This document shows positions 7,059 through 16,492 of a stretch of DNA of 64,000 nucleotides, in pieces (position 1 is the stretch's first letter; each line of letters begins with the position of its first letter). Position numbers and translations under genes: made by a program. The DNA is taken from contig NZ_JAMTCH010000004.1 of the NCBI RefSeq assembly GCF_024171735.1, forward strand, positions 310,001 through 374,000. The letters run 5' to 3'. The notes below the pieces were generated by a model. It was not told the DNA's origin, made no database searches, and was given only the letters and a program-made list of their open reading frames with translations. Origin of the DNA: Prauserella alba. Its GTDB lineage: Bacteria > Actinomycetota > Actinomycetes > Mycobacteriales > Pseudonocardiaceae.

Positions 7059-8300
7059 TCAACGCCGAAGGTAGCCGCGTTGGATGGCGATGTGGTCGGC
7101 CACGAACTTGGCGTCGTGCCACACGCCCCAGATGAAGCTCGAGCCGCGACTCGCCAGCCACGGAAGGCCGATGAAGTACACGCCGGGCTCGGTGGAGACG
7201 CCGCGGCGGTGGCGAGGCTTGCCGTTCTCGTCGAACGCGTCGACCTGCAGCCAGTCGTAGTCGTTGGCGAATCCGGTGGCCCACACGATCGAGGTGACGC
7301 CGGCTTCGGCGAGGTTCAGCTCCCGGATCGGGTCCGTGACGCACGCCGGGTCGGGGCCCAGCTCACGCGCTTCCGGCTCTTCCGGGAGATCCAGGCCGTT
7401 GCGTGCAACGTAGGCGTCAGCCTCGTCGAGCAGTGCCAGGTAGTTCGCGTCGCCGCGGGCGATGTTGGTCCCGAGATCGTCCGCGAAGCGGAGGGTGCCG
7501 TTTTCGAACGAGCTGGTCATGCCGACCAGGTCGATGCCGATTCCGGCCAGCTCGCGGAAGTCCACCGTGGATCCGCCGCGTGCGCCGCTGACCGCGATGG
7601 TCACGTGGGCCGCGCCCTGCGGCGGGGTTTCCGCGTTCCATTTCCCGAGTACACCCAGCCACCAGCAGAAGTCCTCGCCGCGGTACCGGCGCGGTGGCCG
7701 GTCGTGCGGCCCGACGGACAGGTACACCCGTCGGCCGGCACGGCGCAGTTCCTCGGCGATCTGCACGCCCGACGAGCCGGCGCCGACGACGAGCACCGCA
7801 CCCTCGGGCAGCTCGCGCGGGTTCCGGTAGTCGCTCGAATGCAGCTGCACCGGGCCGGTGTCTCGCGGCACGATCGGTGGGATCACCGGCCGCTGAAACG
7901 GCCCGGTCGCGGCGACGACGAAGCGGGCGTCGTACGTCCCGTCGGTGGTCTCCACGTGGAAGCCCGGCTCGCCCTCCTTCTTGCGTACGGCTGTGACGTC
8001 GACCCCGGTCCTTACCGGAGCGGCGATCTTCTCCGCGTACGCCTCGAAGTAGTCCGCGACCTGATCCTTCGAGGCGAAGCCGTCCGGCTCCACGTCGACG
8101 AACTCCATCCCGGGGAACCGGTCGTGCCATGCCGGCCCGTTCGCGACCAGTGAGTCCCACCGCCCGGACCGCCACTTCTCGGCGATCCGATCCCGCTCCA
8201 CCACGAGGTGCGGCACGCCCTGCTCGCTCAGGTGCTCGCTCATCGCCAGCCCGGCCTGCCCTCCTCCCACGATGAGGGCCTCCACCTCTTGGCTCGACAT
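7059..8300 (-). CDS. Flavin-containing monooxygenase (FMO-like)
   Basis: 413 residues from the ATG at 8300. The FAD motif is VEALIVGGGQAGLAMSEHL at the N-terminus. A second Rossmann motif for NADPH, VLVVGAGSSGVQIAEEL, lies mid-protein, and the conserved VWATGFANDYDWL lies near the C-terminus. The family uses NADPH and oxygen to oxygenate N or S atoms, or acts as Baeyer-Villiger enzymes; the substrate cannot be read from sequence. I rejected the longer frame to 8396 because GGAGCGGAGG sits ideally before the ATG at 8300 and homologues begin near the FAD motif. It is divergent from the RidA-led operon, with a duplicated 15-bp element in the shared control region. Confidence 0.92.
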   Translation of the reverse strand: MSSQEVEALIVGGGQAGLAMSEHLSEQGVPHLVVERDRIAEKWRSGRWDSLVANGPAWHDRFPGMEFVDVEPDGFASKDQVADYFEAYAEKIAAPVRTGVDVTAVRKKEGEPGFHVETTDGTYDARFVVAATGPFQRPVIPPIVPRDTGPVQLHSSDYRNPRELPEGAVLVVGAGSSGVQIAEELRRAGRRVYLSVGPHDRPPRRYRGEDFCWWLGVLGKWNAETPPQGAAHVTIAVSGARGGSTVDFRELAGIGIDLVGMTSSFENGTLRFADDLGTNIARGDANYLALLDEADAYVARNGLDLPEEPEARELGPDPACVTDPIRELNLAEAGVTSIVWATGFANDYDWLQVDAFDENGKPRHRRGVSTEPGVYFIGLPWLASRGSSFIWGVWHDAKFVADHIAIQRGYLRR

Positions 8301-8417
8301 CCAGACCTCCGCTCCGAAACAGCTGGCGGGCCGATTTCCGGCCCCTGGCTTGGGTACGTCCTCTGGATCGTCATGCGTGAACTTGGTCGTGTCCAACAGA
8401 TGTTTCCGGGCTTGAAG

Positions 8418-8456
8418 ATCTGATTTTCCGATGACCGGAGCATCTGATTTTCCGAT
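8418..8456. promoter_or_regulatory. Perfect 15-bp direct repeat in divergent promoter region
   Basis: ATCTGATTTTCCGAT occurs at 8418-8432 and again at 8442-8456, a 24-bp period, in the 268-bp region between the monooxygenase and the RidA gene. The repeats are AT-rich compared with their surroundings and look like tandem regulator sites. The palindrome TTGGTTCCAA at 8460 lies just beyond them. Confidence 0.65.
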
Positions 8457-8568
8457 TCATTGGTTCCAAAACATCTACTCGACAGAACACCGAGGCGGAC
8501 GTCAGGCTGAGTCGGTCCCCGTCTCGAAGCGGGGCCGGGAACCCAGCAAATCCACGGGAGGCCGAGAA

Positions 8569-8994
8569 GTGACTGTCCACCGGCGCATCCGCCCGTTCAA
8601 CACGCGTGACACCTACCCCGAACAGAACCTCGACAACGACCTCTGTCAGGCCGTCGTCGCGAACGGGACCGTGTATGTCCGCGGGCAGATCGGGCAAGAC
8701 CTCGACACCAGCAAGTCCATCGGAATCGGGGACGCCGGTGCGCAGGCCGAGCAGGCGATGGCCAACATCGAAATGCTGCTCCACGAAGCGGGCAGCCGGA
8801 TGGAACACCTGGTCAAGCTCACGATCTACCTGATCGACCCCCGCTACCGCGAGGACGTCTACCGGGTGGTCGGTCGCTGGACCAAAGGCGTGCATCCGAT
8901 CTCCACCGGAGTGATCGTCTCGGCGCTCGCGCGGCCGGAGTGGCTGTGCGAGATCGACGCCATCGCCGTGATCCCGAACGAGGAGCAGCAGTGA
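8569..8994 (+). CDS. RidA (YjgF/YER057c/UK114) family protein
   Basis: 141 residues beginning at GTG 8569, which has GGGAGG seven bases upstream. The frame extends to 8431 but without a ribosome site and through the repeat elements. The protein shows the RidA fold pattern: FNTRDTYPEQ, NGTVYVRGQIGQD, QAEQAMANIEMLLHEAGS, LVKLTIYLID and the C-terminal CEIDAIAVIP. RidA family members hydrolyse reactive enamines or imines, and many catabolic operons carry a specialised paralogue. It overlaps the DUF1028 gene by GTGA and opens the catabolic operon, so it probably protects against, or processes, an imine formed by this pathway (inference). Confidence 0.92.
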   Translation: MTVHRRIRPFNTRDTYPEQNLDNDLCQAVVANGTVYVRGQIGQDLDTSKSIGIGDAGAQAEQAMANIEMLLHEAGSRMEHLVKLTIYLIDPRYREDVYRVVGRWTKGVHPISTGVIVSALARPEWLCEIDAIAVIPNEEQQ

Positions 8995-9668
8995 CCTTTT
9001 CCATCGTCGCCCGCGACATCTCCGGCGGCACCGTGCGCTTCGGAATCGCAGCAAGTTCGTCCAGCCCTGCCGTGGCGGCCCGGGTCGCGCACCTGCGGCC
9101 AGGCATCGGCGCCGCCGCTTCGCAGAACATAACGGACCCCCGACTCGGCACCCGGTTGCTCGACGCGCTCACCGAACACGGCGACGCCGAGCAGGCACTC
9201 GCCGGAGTCTCCGCGACGACCGACGACGTCGAATACCGCCAGCTGACCGTGCTCGGTCGTACCGGCCCTGGATTCGCCTACAACGGCGCCCGAACGCTCG
9301 GCAAGCACGCGTCCGCCACCGCAGACGGAGTGGTGGCCGCGGGCAACATGCTGGCGGGAGAGCACATTCCGCAGGAGATGTCGGACGCGTTCGGCTCCTC
9401 CAGCGGCGAGCTGGAGCAGCGGCTCGTCGCAGCCCTGCAGGCCGGCCTCGCCGCGGGCGGGGAGGCCGGCCCGGTGCGGTCGGCCGGTGTCGTCGTCGTG
9501 TCCGATGTGGAATGGCGGGTCACGGACCTGCGCGTCGACTGGGCCGACGACCCGGTCGACCGGCTCGCCGAACTGGTCGACGTGTGGCTCCCCCTTCGGG
9601 ACGACTACGTCACCCGCGGCCTCGACCCGGCGTCGGCGCCCTCGTACGGCGTTCCGGGAGACGAATGA
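8991..9668 (+). CDS. DUF1028 family protein (predicted Ntn-hydrolase fold)
   Basis: 225 residues from GTG 8991, overlapping the RidA stop. The N-terminus TFSIVARDISGGTVRFGIAASSSSPAVAARV and the block GIGAAASQNITDPRLGTRLLDAL are characteristic of DUF1028. These proteins are related to N-terminal nucleophile hydrolases and often sit in amino-acid or peptide catabolic clusters; their reaction is not settled. The GxGFAYNGARTLG segment and the C-terminal VDRLAELVDVWLPLRDDYVTR helix are also family-like. The gene is sandwiched between RidA and an M20 amidohydrolase with 4-base overlaps, so it surely acts in the same pathway, probably hydrolysing an amide or imide (inference). Confidence 0.88.
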   Translation: MTFSIVARDISGGTVRFGIAASSSSPAVAARVAHLRPGIGAAASQNITDPRLGTRLLDALTEHGDAEQALAGVSATTDDVEYRQLTVLGRTGPGFAYNGARTLGKHASATADGVVAAGNMLAGEHIPQEMSDAFGSSSGELEQRLVAALQAGLAAGGEAGPVRSAGVVVVSDVEWRVTDLRVDWADDPVDRLAELVDVWLPLRDDYVTRGLDPASAPSYGVPGDE

Positions 9669-10795
9669 TGACGTCGCTGAAGACGGCCGCGCGCGGCGCG
9701 ATCGATCAGCACACCGCAGAGCTGATCCGGCTGTCGGAACGGCTGCACGCGGACCCGGAAACCGCCTGGGAAGAACACCGCGCCGCCGCCATGGTGCCGG
9801 AACTGCTCGACCGCTCCGGGTTCGCCGTGACGCCGAAGTACCTGGGCCTCGACACCGCTTTCCACGCGAGCTTCGGCAGCGGTCCGACGAAGATCGCGCT
9901 CTGCGCCGAGTACGATGCGCTACCCGGCCTCGGCCACGCATGCGGCCACAATCTGATCGCGGCCAGTTCGATCGGGGCCGCCCTCGGCCTGGCCGAAGTG
10001 GCCGACGAAGCCGGGCTCACCGTCGAGGTGTACGGCACGCCGGCCGAGGAGGGCGGCGGCGGGAAGATCGAGCTCCTCGACCGTGGTGCGTTCGCCGGAA
10101 CCGACCTGGCGATGATGGCGCACCCCGCACCGGTGGACGTGGCCGAAGCGCGGCCGTTCGCCGTGAGCCACTCGAAGATCTCCTACCGCGGCAAGTCCGC
10201 ACACGCCGCCGCCTACCCCGAAGCCGGTACCAACGCCGCCGACGCCTTCACGGTGGCCCAGGTCGCCATCGGGTTGCTGCGCCAGCAGCTCCCCTCGTCG
10301 GCACGGGTGCACGGCGTCGTGACACACGCCGGCGACGCGCCCAACGCCATCCCGGAACACGCGTCCGGGCGCTGGTACGTCCGCGCCGAAACCCTCGCCG
10401 AACTGGCCGAGCTGGAACCACGCGTGCTGCGTGCGTTCGAAGCCGGCGCCCTGGCGACAGGTTGCGAACTGACCGTGAAACCGGAAAGCAAGCCCTACGC
10501 CGAGTTCCGCGCGGATGAGACGGCCCTCGCCGCATATCGTGCCAACGCGGTGGAGCTCGGCCGAGAGTTCGCCCCGGACGGGACCGCGGCGCGAATGAAC
10601 CGGGCATCCACCGACATGGGTAACGTCTCCCAGGTCGTGCCGGCCATTCACCCGTATCTCGGCATCGGTTCCCTGCCTGCGATCAACCACCAGCGCGAGT
10701 TCGCCGCGTACTGCGTCGGAGGAACGGCCGAGCGCGCCCTGCTCGACGGTGCGATCGCACTCGCCTGGACCGGGATCGACCGGGTGGCAGTATGA
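9665..10795 (+). CDS. M20 family amidohydrolase (aminoacylase / amidobenzoyl-glutamate hydrolase-like)
   Basis: 376 residues. Metal ligands of the M20D group are visible: CAEYDALPGLGHACGHN carries the Asp and His ligands, TPAEEGGGGKIELL the catalytic Glu pair, MMAHPAP a His, and a C-terminal His lies in the INHQREF region. A dimerisation lid domain lies in the middle (ISYRGKSAHAAAYPEAGTNAADAF). These enzymes cleave N-acyl amino acids, including aspartate and glutamate conjugates. The start at 9665 forms ATGA with the DUF1028 stop; a second ATG is at 9668. The next gene is an aspartate ammonia-lyase, so the released amino acid may be aspartate (inference). Confidence 0.92.
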   Translation: MMTSLKTAARGAIDQHTAELIRLSERLHADPETAWEEHRAAAMVPELLDRSGFAVTPKYLGLDTAFHASFGSGPTKIALCAEYDALPGLGHACGHNLIAASSIGAALGLAEVADEAGLTVEVYGTPAEEGGGGKIELLDRGAFAGTDLAMMAHPAPVDVAEARPFAVSHSKISYRGKSAHAAAYPEAGTNAADAFTVAQVAIGLLRQQLPSSARVHGVVTHAGDAPNAIPEHASGRWYVRAETLAELAELEPRVLRAFEAGALATGCELTVKPESKPYAEFRADETALAAYRANAVELGREFAPDGTAARMNRASTDMGNVSQVVPAIHPYLGIGSLPAINHQREFAAYCVGGTAERALLDGAIALAWTGIDRVAV

Positions 10796-12195
10796 CCACG
10801 TCCCGCCGCGAGCACGACATGCTCGGCGAGATCGACGTCCCCGCCGAGGTCTACTACGGCGCTCACACCGCACGCGCACTCGTCAACTTCCCGATCACGC
10901 ACGAACGCCTCGCGGAGCGCCCGCACCTCGTCGCCGCACTGGCGACGGTCAAGCAGGCAGCCGCCGCTGCGAACCTCGAGGTCGGAGCGCTCGCCCACAA
11001 ACCGGCCGAGGCGATCACGAAAGCGTGTGCCGAGATCAGGAACGGGCGGCTGCATGACCAGTTCGTCGTCGACCTGATCCAGGGCGGCGCGGGAACCTCC
11101 ACCAACATGAACGCCAACGAGGTCATCGCCAACCGCGCGCTGGAACTGCTGGGCCTCGAACGTGGCGATTACGCGGCGCTGCACCCGCTCGACCACGTCA
11201 ACCTGGGCCAGAGCACCAATGACGTCTACCCCACCGCGGTGAAGCTCGCGCTGGACGGCCATCTCGCCGAGCTGCTCGCGGCGCTCGCCGACCTGCGGGA
11301 AGCGTTCTCCGCCAAGGCGCTGGAGTTCGCCGACATCGTCAAGATGGGCCGCACCCAGCTACAGGACGCCGTACCGATGACACTCGGGCAGGAGTTCGGC
11401 GCCTACGCCGCCACGCTGGCCGAGGATGAGCAGCGGCTCGCCGAGGTCAGGCTCCTCCTGCATGAACTCAATATCGGGGGCACGGCGATCGGCACCGGCC
11501 TCAACGCCCGCCCTGGCTACCGTGAACGCGCGGTTGCGCACCTGCGCAACCTCACCGGCATCCCGACACTGGTGTCTGCCGACGATCTCATCGAGGCCAC
11601 CCAGGACGTCGGCGTTTTCGTGCAGCTGTCCGGGGTGCTCAAACGCGTCGCGGTCAAGCTCTCCAAGATCTGCAACGACCTGCGGCTACTGTCCTCGGGA
11701 CCGCAGGCGGGACTCGGCGAGATCACCCTGCCCGCTCGGCAGGCCGGCTCGTCCATCATGCCGGGCAAGGTCAATCCCGTCATTCCCGAGGCGATCAACC
11801 AGATCGCGTTCGAGGTCATAGGCAACGACGTCACCGTCACGCTCGCAGCCGAAAGTGGTCAACTGCAGCTCAACGCCTTCGAACCGATCATCGCCCGCGC
11901 GCTGACCGCCGGATTGGACCACCTCACCGCCGGGGTCGGGGTGCTCGCCGGGCGCTGCGTCCGCGGGATCACCGCGGACCGCGAACGCCTCGCGAACGTC
12001 GTCGCAACGTCGACCGGCGTGGTCACCGCGCTCAGTCCGACCCTCGGCTACGAAACGGCCTGCGCCGTCGCGGTCGAGGCCCATCGCACCGGCCGACCAG
12101 CGCTCGAACTGGTCCGCGAACGCCGGCTGCTCACCGACGAGCAGCTCGGCGCGCTCACCACCCCAAGGGCGCTGACCGGCGGCCCATCCGCGTGA
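10792..12195 (+). CDS. aspA: Aspartate ammonia-lyase
   Basis: 467 residues, full length for the aspartase/fumarase superfamily. The signature [15 protein letters not shown] lies around residues 317-331. NPVIPE favours aspartase, where class II fumarases usually have a different sequence after NP. Other conserved blocks are [40 protein letters not shown] and [17 protein letters not shown]. It deaminates L-aspartate to fumarate and ammonia, feeding the TCA cycle. It overlaps the M20 gene as ATGA and precedes the transporter gene, consistent with using aspartate released from a conjugate. Another fumarase-superfamily lyase with a substituted aspartate substrate cannot be excluded. Confidence 0.88.
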   Translation: MTTSRREHDMLGEIDVPAEVYYGAHTARALVNFPITHERLAERPHLVAALATVKQAAAAANLEVGALAHKPAEAITKACAEIRNGRLHDQFVVDLIQGGAGTSTNMNANEVIANRALELLGLERGDYAALHPLDHVNLGQSTNDVYPTAVKLALDGHLAELLAALADLREAFSAKALEFADIVKMGRTQLQDAVPMTLGQEFGAYAATLAEDEQRLAEVRLLLHELNIGGTAIGTGLNARPGYRERAVAHLRNLTGIPTLVSADDLIEATQDVGVFVQLSGVLKRVAVKLSKICNDLRLLSSGPQAGLGEITLPARQAGSSIMPGKVNPVIPEAINQIAFEVIGNDVTVTLAAESGQLQLNAFEPIIARALTAGLDHLTAGVGVLAGRCVRGITADRERLANVVATSTGVVTALSPTLGYETACAVAVEAHRTGRPALELVRERRLLTDEQLGALTTPRALTGGPSA

Positions 12196-12218
12196 CCGTC
12201 CGTATGCAAGGAGGCATC

Positions 12219-13592
12219 ATGACCACGCAAGATTCCACCGGCGAGCAACTGGCGGAAGCGTTCGCCGATCCCACGACGCTTCGACGCAGCGTCGCCGCCG
12301 GCGCAGTCGGGGTGTTCGTCCACTGGTTCGACTGGGCCGCCTACGCATATCTCGCGAGCACCATCGCCACGGTGTTCTTCCCGGCGAACGATCCGACCGC
12401 CGGACTGCTGGCCGTGTTCGGCGTGTTCGCCGTGTCCTTCGGCATTCGACCCATCGGCGCCCTGGTTTTCGGCCCACTCGGCGACCGCATCGGCCGCAAG
12501 CGCACGCTGTCCATCGTCATCTTCGTGATGTCCGGGGCAACGCTCGTGATCGGCTTACTGCCCGGCTACTCCACGATCGGCATCGCCGCACCATTGGCGC
12601 TGGTGTTCCTACGGCTGCTGCAGGGGTTCGCCGCCGGTGGCGAGTTCGGCAGTGCGGCAAGCTTCCTCGCCGAGTACGCACCGCGCCGTCGTCGCGGGTT
12701 CGGCGTCAGCTGGCTCGAAGTCGGCTCCCTGTTGGGGTTCCTTGCCGGATCGTTCGTGTTCTTCCTCCTGTCGACGGGCCTCACCGAGGCGCAGCTCACC
12801 AGCTGGGGCTGGCGGATCCCGTTCCTCATCGCCGCGCCGCTCGGGATCGTCGGGTTCATCATCCGCTCCAAGATCGAGGACACCCCTGAGTACCGCGCGC
12901 TCGAAGCGACCGACAACGTTCCCCGCAGCCCGGTCCGGGAGCTCTTCCGCAACAACAAGAAGGAGCTTCTCCAGGCGTCCGGGGTGATGACGATGATGCA
13001 CGTCCCGTTCTATGCGATCCTCACCTACCTGATCACCTACGAGACCGATCACCTCGGCCATTCCGCGGGCAATGCCGCCCTGCTGTCCACGGTGATCTCG
13101 CTCATCGGCCTGGCCCTCGTACCGGCCTTCGGCCGACTGTCCGACCGCCTCGGGCGCCGGCCGGTGCTGATCGGCGCGGGCATCGCGCTGTTCGTGCTCT
13201 CCACCCCCGCGTACCTGCTCATGCACACCGGACTCGTCGGCACATGGGTCGGCGGGCTCGCGCTCGGCATCGTACTCGCCGCCATCCTGGGCACCTATGC
13301 GGTGTGGTCCGCCGAGATCTTCCCGACCCGCACACGCCAGGGCGGACTGTCCATTTCATACAACGTGATCGCCGCCCTGTTCGCGGGCACGGTCCCCTAC
13401 CTGATGACGGTGCTGATCTCGGCAACCGGCAGCACTCTCGTGCCCGGCCCGTATCTGATGGTCGCTGCGACCATCGGCCTGGTCGCGGCCTTCACGATGA
13501 AGGAAACCGCGGGCAGCCCGTTGCTGCAGCAGGAAGACGTGCCCGCGGAGCAGCGCGTCGAGGTCGAGCCCGCGGAGGTTCCTCGCAGCTGA
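12219..13592 (+). CDS. MFS transporter, metabolite:H+ symporter (MHS) family
   Basis: 457 residues with about 12 membrane segments. The N-terminus [15 protein letters not shown], the loop [13 protein letters not shown] and [31 protein letters not shown] are typical of MHS symporters such as those for citrate, alpha-ketoglutarate, proline/betaine and shikimate. A second [13 protein letters not shown] loop lies in the C-terminal half. It is likely the uptake system for the compound degraded by the operon. The start at 12219 has a near-perfect AAGGAGG five bases upstream; the longer frame from 12192 lacks one. It is the last gene of the RidA-to-transporter operon. Confidence 0.93.
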   Translation: MTTQDSTGEQLAEAFADPTTLRRSVAAGAVGVFVHWFDWAAYAYLASTIATVFFPANDPTAGLLAVFGVFAVSFGIRPIGALVFGPLGDRIGRKRTLSIVIFVMSGATLVIGLLPGYSTIGIAAPLALVFLRLLQGFAAGGEFGSAASFLAEYAPRRRRGFGVSWLEVGSLLGFLAGSFVFFLLSTGLTEAQLTSWGWRIPFLIAAPLGIVGFIIRSKIEDTPEYRALEATDNVPRSPVRELFRNNKKELLQASGVMTMMHVPFYAILTYLITYETDHLGHSAGNAALLSTVISLIGLALVPAFGRLSDRLGRRPVLIGAGIALFVLSTPAYLLMHTGLVGTWVGGLALGIVLAAILGTYAVWSAEIFPTRTRQGGLSISYNVIAALFAGTVPYLMTVLISATGSTLVPGPYLMVAATIGLVAAFTMKETAGSPLLQQEDVPAEQRVEVEPAEVPRS

Positions 13593-13891
13593 GCTCCGGG
13601 GTGTTCGCTGTCGGGGGCGTCGCTTCGCAGAACGGTCCGGGGTCGCGACGATGCCTGCCCGGCACCGCAGGCCGGGAAGGCATCGCTTGCGCGGCTCGCA
13701 ACGGCGGAGTCCTGCACGCGCCTTCGACAGCACCCCTCCGTCTCTGCCCACCTCGACGGACTGCACGCAGCCACCGGTGCCGTGGCACACCCGTCCGTCC
13801 TGGAAGGGGACCGAGTCCACTACCTCGACGCGATCGGCAGATCCTCTGATCACGCGGGCCGGACGGGTTCCCGCCGAAGGAAGATGGGCGA
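13593..13891. other. Intergenic region before the second GntR gene
   Basis: I see no gene in these 299 bases. Short frames on both strands lack family features and ribosome sites. The region should contain the end of the transporter operon and the promoter of the GntR gene, but no strong hairpin was identified. Confidence 0.5.
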
Positions 13892-13945
13892 GGCCGTGGC
13901 TCTATCCTCGTCCGAAGGCTTCCCGAGCAGAGGACGGTTGCGGTG
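13892..13945 (+). repeat. GntR leader sequence duplicated at 3318-3372
   Basis: This segment directly precedes and includes the GTG start of the GntR gene. It is about 85% identical to 3318-3372, 10.5 kb away. Such similarity in non-coding DNA suggests either an old duplication of a regulator locus or a conserved control element. Confidence 0.6.
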
Positions 13946-14626
13946 GAGGACAGCACGACGGCCCGTACGGCCCGCTCGCACACCGGCGAGTTCACCTCGA
14001 TGAGCGCGCGGGCACGGGAAGCCGTGCGGCAGCGCATCATCGACCGCCGCTACGAACAGGGCGTCCGCCTCGTCGAGCGTGAAGTCGCCGAGGAGCTCGG
14101 CATGTCCCGTGTGCCCGTGCGGGAAGCGCTGCGCTCGCTGGTCGCCGACGGCATGCTGGAACTGCTCCCCAACAGCGGGGTGCGGGTCCGAACCCTGACC
14201 CGCACCGATGTGCAGCACCTCTACGAGGTGTGGGAACCACTCGCGGTCCAGGCATCGCGGCTCGCCGCGCGGGCGGCTGCCGACGCCCCGGAACTCCTCG
14301 CGTCCCTGCAACGTGCGCTCGGCGATGCCGAACAGGCGGCCGCCGCGGGCCAGGGCGCGCTCGAAGTGACGGCGCACACGGCCTTCCACCACCGCATCGT
14401 CGCGCTGGCGAGCAACCCGCTGCTCACCCGGACCATGGAACAACTGAACGGCCAGTTGCAGCTGCTGTTCGGACTGCGCGAGGAACCGGCGCACATGCGG
14501 GCCCAGCACGCGGAGATGTTCCAGCGGATCGCAGCGGGCGACCAGGAGGCCGCGGCCGCCGCCACGCTGCTGCACGTCCGCGACAGCCGATCCGTGGCGC
14601 TGCGTTCCCTCTTCGGCGACCGCTGA
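13943..14626 (+). CDS. GntR family transcriptional regulator (FCD subfamily)
   Basis: 227 residues from GTG 13943. The winged helix spans about 22-90 (ARAREAVRQRIIDRRYEQGVRLVEREVAEELGMSRVPVREALRSLVADGMLELLPNSGVRV). The FCD effector domain contains HTAFHHRIVALASNPLL and HAEMFQRIAAGDQEAA, whose His and Glu residues can bind a metal and carboxylate ligand. It sits between the RidA-to-transporter operon and an amidohydrolase gene. Two inverted copies of a TGGTATAC-type site lie just downstream, so it likely controls the amidohydrolase and perhaps the whole catabolic locus. Its leader is duplicated near 3.3 kb. Confidence 0.92.
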   Translation: MEDSTTARTARSHTGEFTSMSARAREAVRQRIIDRRYEQGVRLVEREVAEELGMSRVPVREALRSLVADGMLELLPNSGVRVRTLTRTDVQHLYEVWEPLAVQASRLAARAAADAPELLASLQRALGDAEQAAAAGQGALEVTAHTAFHHRIVALASNPLLTRTMEQLNGQLQLLFGLREEPAHMRAQHAEMFQRIAAGDQEAAAAATLLHVRDSRSVALRSLFGDR

Positions 14627-14628
14627 CG

Positions 14629-14642
14629 GTTCGTATACCAAG
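14629..14642. promoter_or_regulatory. GntR-type operator, copy 1
   Basis: The core TTCGTATACCAA reads TTGGTATACGAA on the opposite strand. It matches the second copy at 14726-14737 in 11 of 12 positions, in inverted orientation, and lies immediately after the GntR stop codon. It resembles short palindromic sites bound by FCD regulators. Confidence 0.55.
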
Positions 14643-14725
14643 AAGCCACCGCGATCGGTTTACGCGACCAATATCCTGACGTACACCAGTTGTCACGATC
14701 CTCGCCACTTGCCGTGGAACCGCTG

Positions 14726-14737
14726 TTGGTATACAAA
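14726..14737. promoter_or_regulatory. GntR-type operator, copy 2
   Basis: TTGGTATACAAA is the inverted partner of the site at 14629-14642. Their centres are about 95 bp apart, flanking the likely promoter of the amidohydrolase gene that starts at 14840. Two sites at this distance could allow looping repression (inference). Confidence 0.55.
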
Positions 14738-14839
14738 CATGGCGCCGTCGGCTCACCTCGCATGTCGGGAAGCCGTAGCCGATCGCGGACCGCCCCGGAA
14801 CGTGAACTCCGAGCCCCCTCGCCCGACCAAGGAGCCCGC

Positions 14840-16081
14840 ATGCTGCCGCCCAGGTACGACGACGGCCGGCCGAACGCCGCAGCCGCCGCCCCCGGCCACC
14901 CCACGGTCTTCCGCAACGTTCGCCCTTTCGGCGCCGAAGCACCCGTGGACCTCACGGTGGTCGACGGCCGGTTCACAGCCGACCCGGCGCCCGCCGACGC
15001 CCGGATCGTCGACGGGGGCGGGCGCGTGATGCTCCCGACGCTCGTCAACGCGCACATCCACCCCGACAAGACCACGTGGGGCGGCCCCTGGGTGTCGCGC
15101 AGGCCCGCCGAGGGCATTGCGGACTACTCCGAGCAGGATGCGGAACTCTTCCGCAGCCAGGACCGCACCGTCGCGGAACGCGCCCACGGCCTCATGTCCC
15201 ATGCCGTGACCCGCGGGACCCGCGCCATGCGTGCCCATGCCGACGTGGCGCCGGCATACGACCTCGCCTGCGTCGAAGGGGTCGCCGCGGTCCGGCAGCA
15301 GCTGCGGCATGCGCTCGACGTCGAGATCGTGGCGTTTCCGCAGCACGGGGTCATCCGCACCCCCGGCACGGCGGAGTTGTTGGACGAGGCCGCACGCACC
15401 GGCACGATCGACCTGATCGGCGGCATCGACCCGATCGACTTCGACCACGCCCTCGACGACCAGCTCGACCTGCTCTTCGACCTCGCCGATCTGCACGGAC
15501 TGGGCATCGACATCCACCTCCACGACCGGGGCGCGGCCGGCACGGAGACACTGCGCGCCGTCATCGACCGCACCCGGGCCCTGTCCCTACAGGGCAAGGT
15601 GACCATCAGCCACGTCTTCTGCCTGGTCGACCTCGACGAGCGCGAACTCGACGCGATCGCGGCCGAGCTGAGCGGCCTCGACATCGCGTTGACGACGGTG
15701 GCGCCCTCTCCCTCCCGGGTCCTCCGCGAACACGGCGTGCGCGTGGGCCTCGGCACCGACGGGGTACGCGATGCGTGGAGCCCCTTCGGCAACGCCGACA
15801 TGCTGCACCGGGCACATCAGCTGGGCCGGGTCACCGGCGCACGCACGGACGACGAACTGGAACGCTGCTATCTCGTCGGCGCCCACGACGGCTCCGACGT
15901 CCTCGGCCTGCCCCGCGTCGATTTCACGCCCGGTTCTCCCGCCGACTTCGTCCTGGCCCGCGGCGAGTGCCTGCCGCAGATCGTCGTGGACACGCCCCCG
16001 CCGGACCTGGTCGTTCGCGGCGGCCGCATCGTGGCCCGCGACGGCGAGCCGGCCGACGCGACGGCGGAAGCCCTGCGGTGA
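14840..16081 (+). CDS. Amidohydrolase family protein, cytosine-deaminase-like
   Basis: 413 residues from ATG 14840, chosen because AAGGAG lies five bases upstream and the longer frame (14690) runs through the operator. It is an amidohydrolase-superfamily metal hydrolase: LVNAHIHPDKT (first two His ligands), the IDIHLHDRGAAG strand, a further His in TISHVFCL, and GLGTDGVRDAWSPFGNADML with the catalytic Asp. The DGVRDAWSPFGNADM block is close to that in cytosine deaminase and related ring deaminases or hydrolases. The substrate is probably a nitrogen heterocycle; which one cannot be read. The C-terminal small beta domain (PADFVLARGEC to VVRGGRIVARDG) is intact. Confidence 0.88.
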   Translation: MLPPRYDDGRPNAAAAAPGHPTVFRNVRPFGAEAPVDLTVVDGRFTADPAPADARIVDGGGRVMLPTLVNAHIHPDKTTWGGPWVSRRPAEGIADYSEQDAELFRSQDRTVAERAHGLMSHAVTRGTRAMRAHADVAPAYDLACVEGVAAVRQQLRHALDVEIVAFPQHGVIRTPGTAELLDEAARTGTIDLIGGIDPIDFDHALDDQLDLLFDLADLHGLGIDIHLHDRGAAGTETLRAVIDRTRALSLQGKVTISHVFCLVDLDERELDAIAAELSGLDIALTTVAPSPSRVLREHGVRVGLGTDGVRDAWSPFGNADMLHRAHQLGRVTGARTDDELERCYLVGAHDGSDVLGLPRVDFTPGSPADFVLARGECLPQIVVDTPPPDLVVRGGRIVARDGEPADATAEALR

Positions 16082-16492
16082 TCCCGCGGTTTCGCCGTCC
16101 CCATGGACGAGCGACCGGGGCCCGGGCAGCTCCTAGGTGTCAACCACTAATCCCATCGAGGGAACGGCGCCGGCGAGCAGCTGTGCTCGTCGGCGCAGTC
16201 CTGCTTCCGGCCACCCGGAGAAGCCACTGGTTCGGACCACGGCGACGGTAGGAGATCCCGGATATTTACCCCGAGATCCGGCCGAAATCGTCGTCACCCG
16301 CACCTCGACGTGCCAACATCGGAGCCGCCTTCTCGTCGCACAGCTTGGAGTGGCCGATGCCCGCACACGTCACGGCACCAGGGTCAGCGCCGGACGGGTC
16401 GAGAAGAACCCGGAGCGGCGGCACCTCCACCGAACCATCCGTTGTGGACGAGCTCCGCTTGGGATTCACTGCCGCGTGGTTCCGACCGAACC
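16082..16492. other. Intergenic region between amidohydrolase and DedA genes
   Basis: 411 bases without a supported gene. A frame at 16137-16574 is open but has no family features, and its C-terminal third is an out-of-frame reading of the DedA gene. I see no convincing promoter or terminator. Confidence 0.5.
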
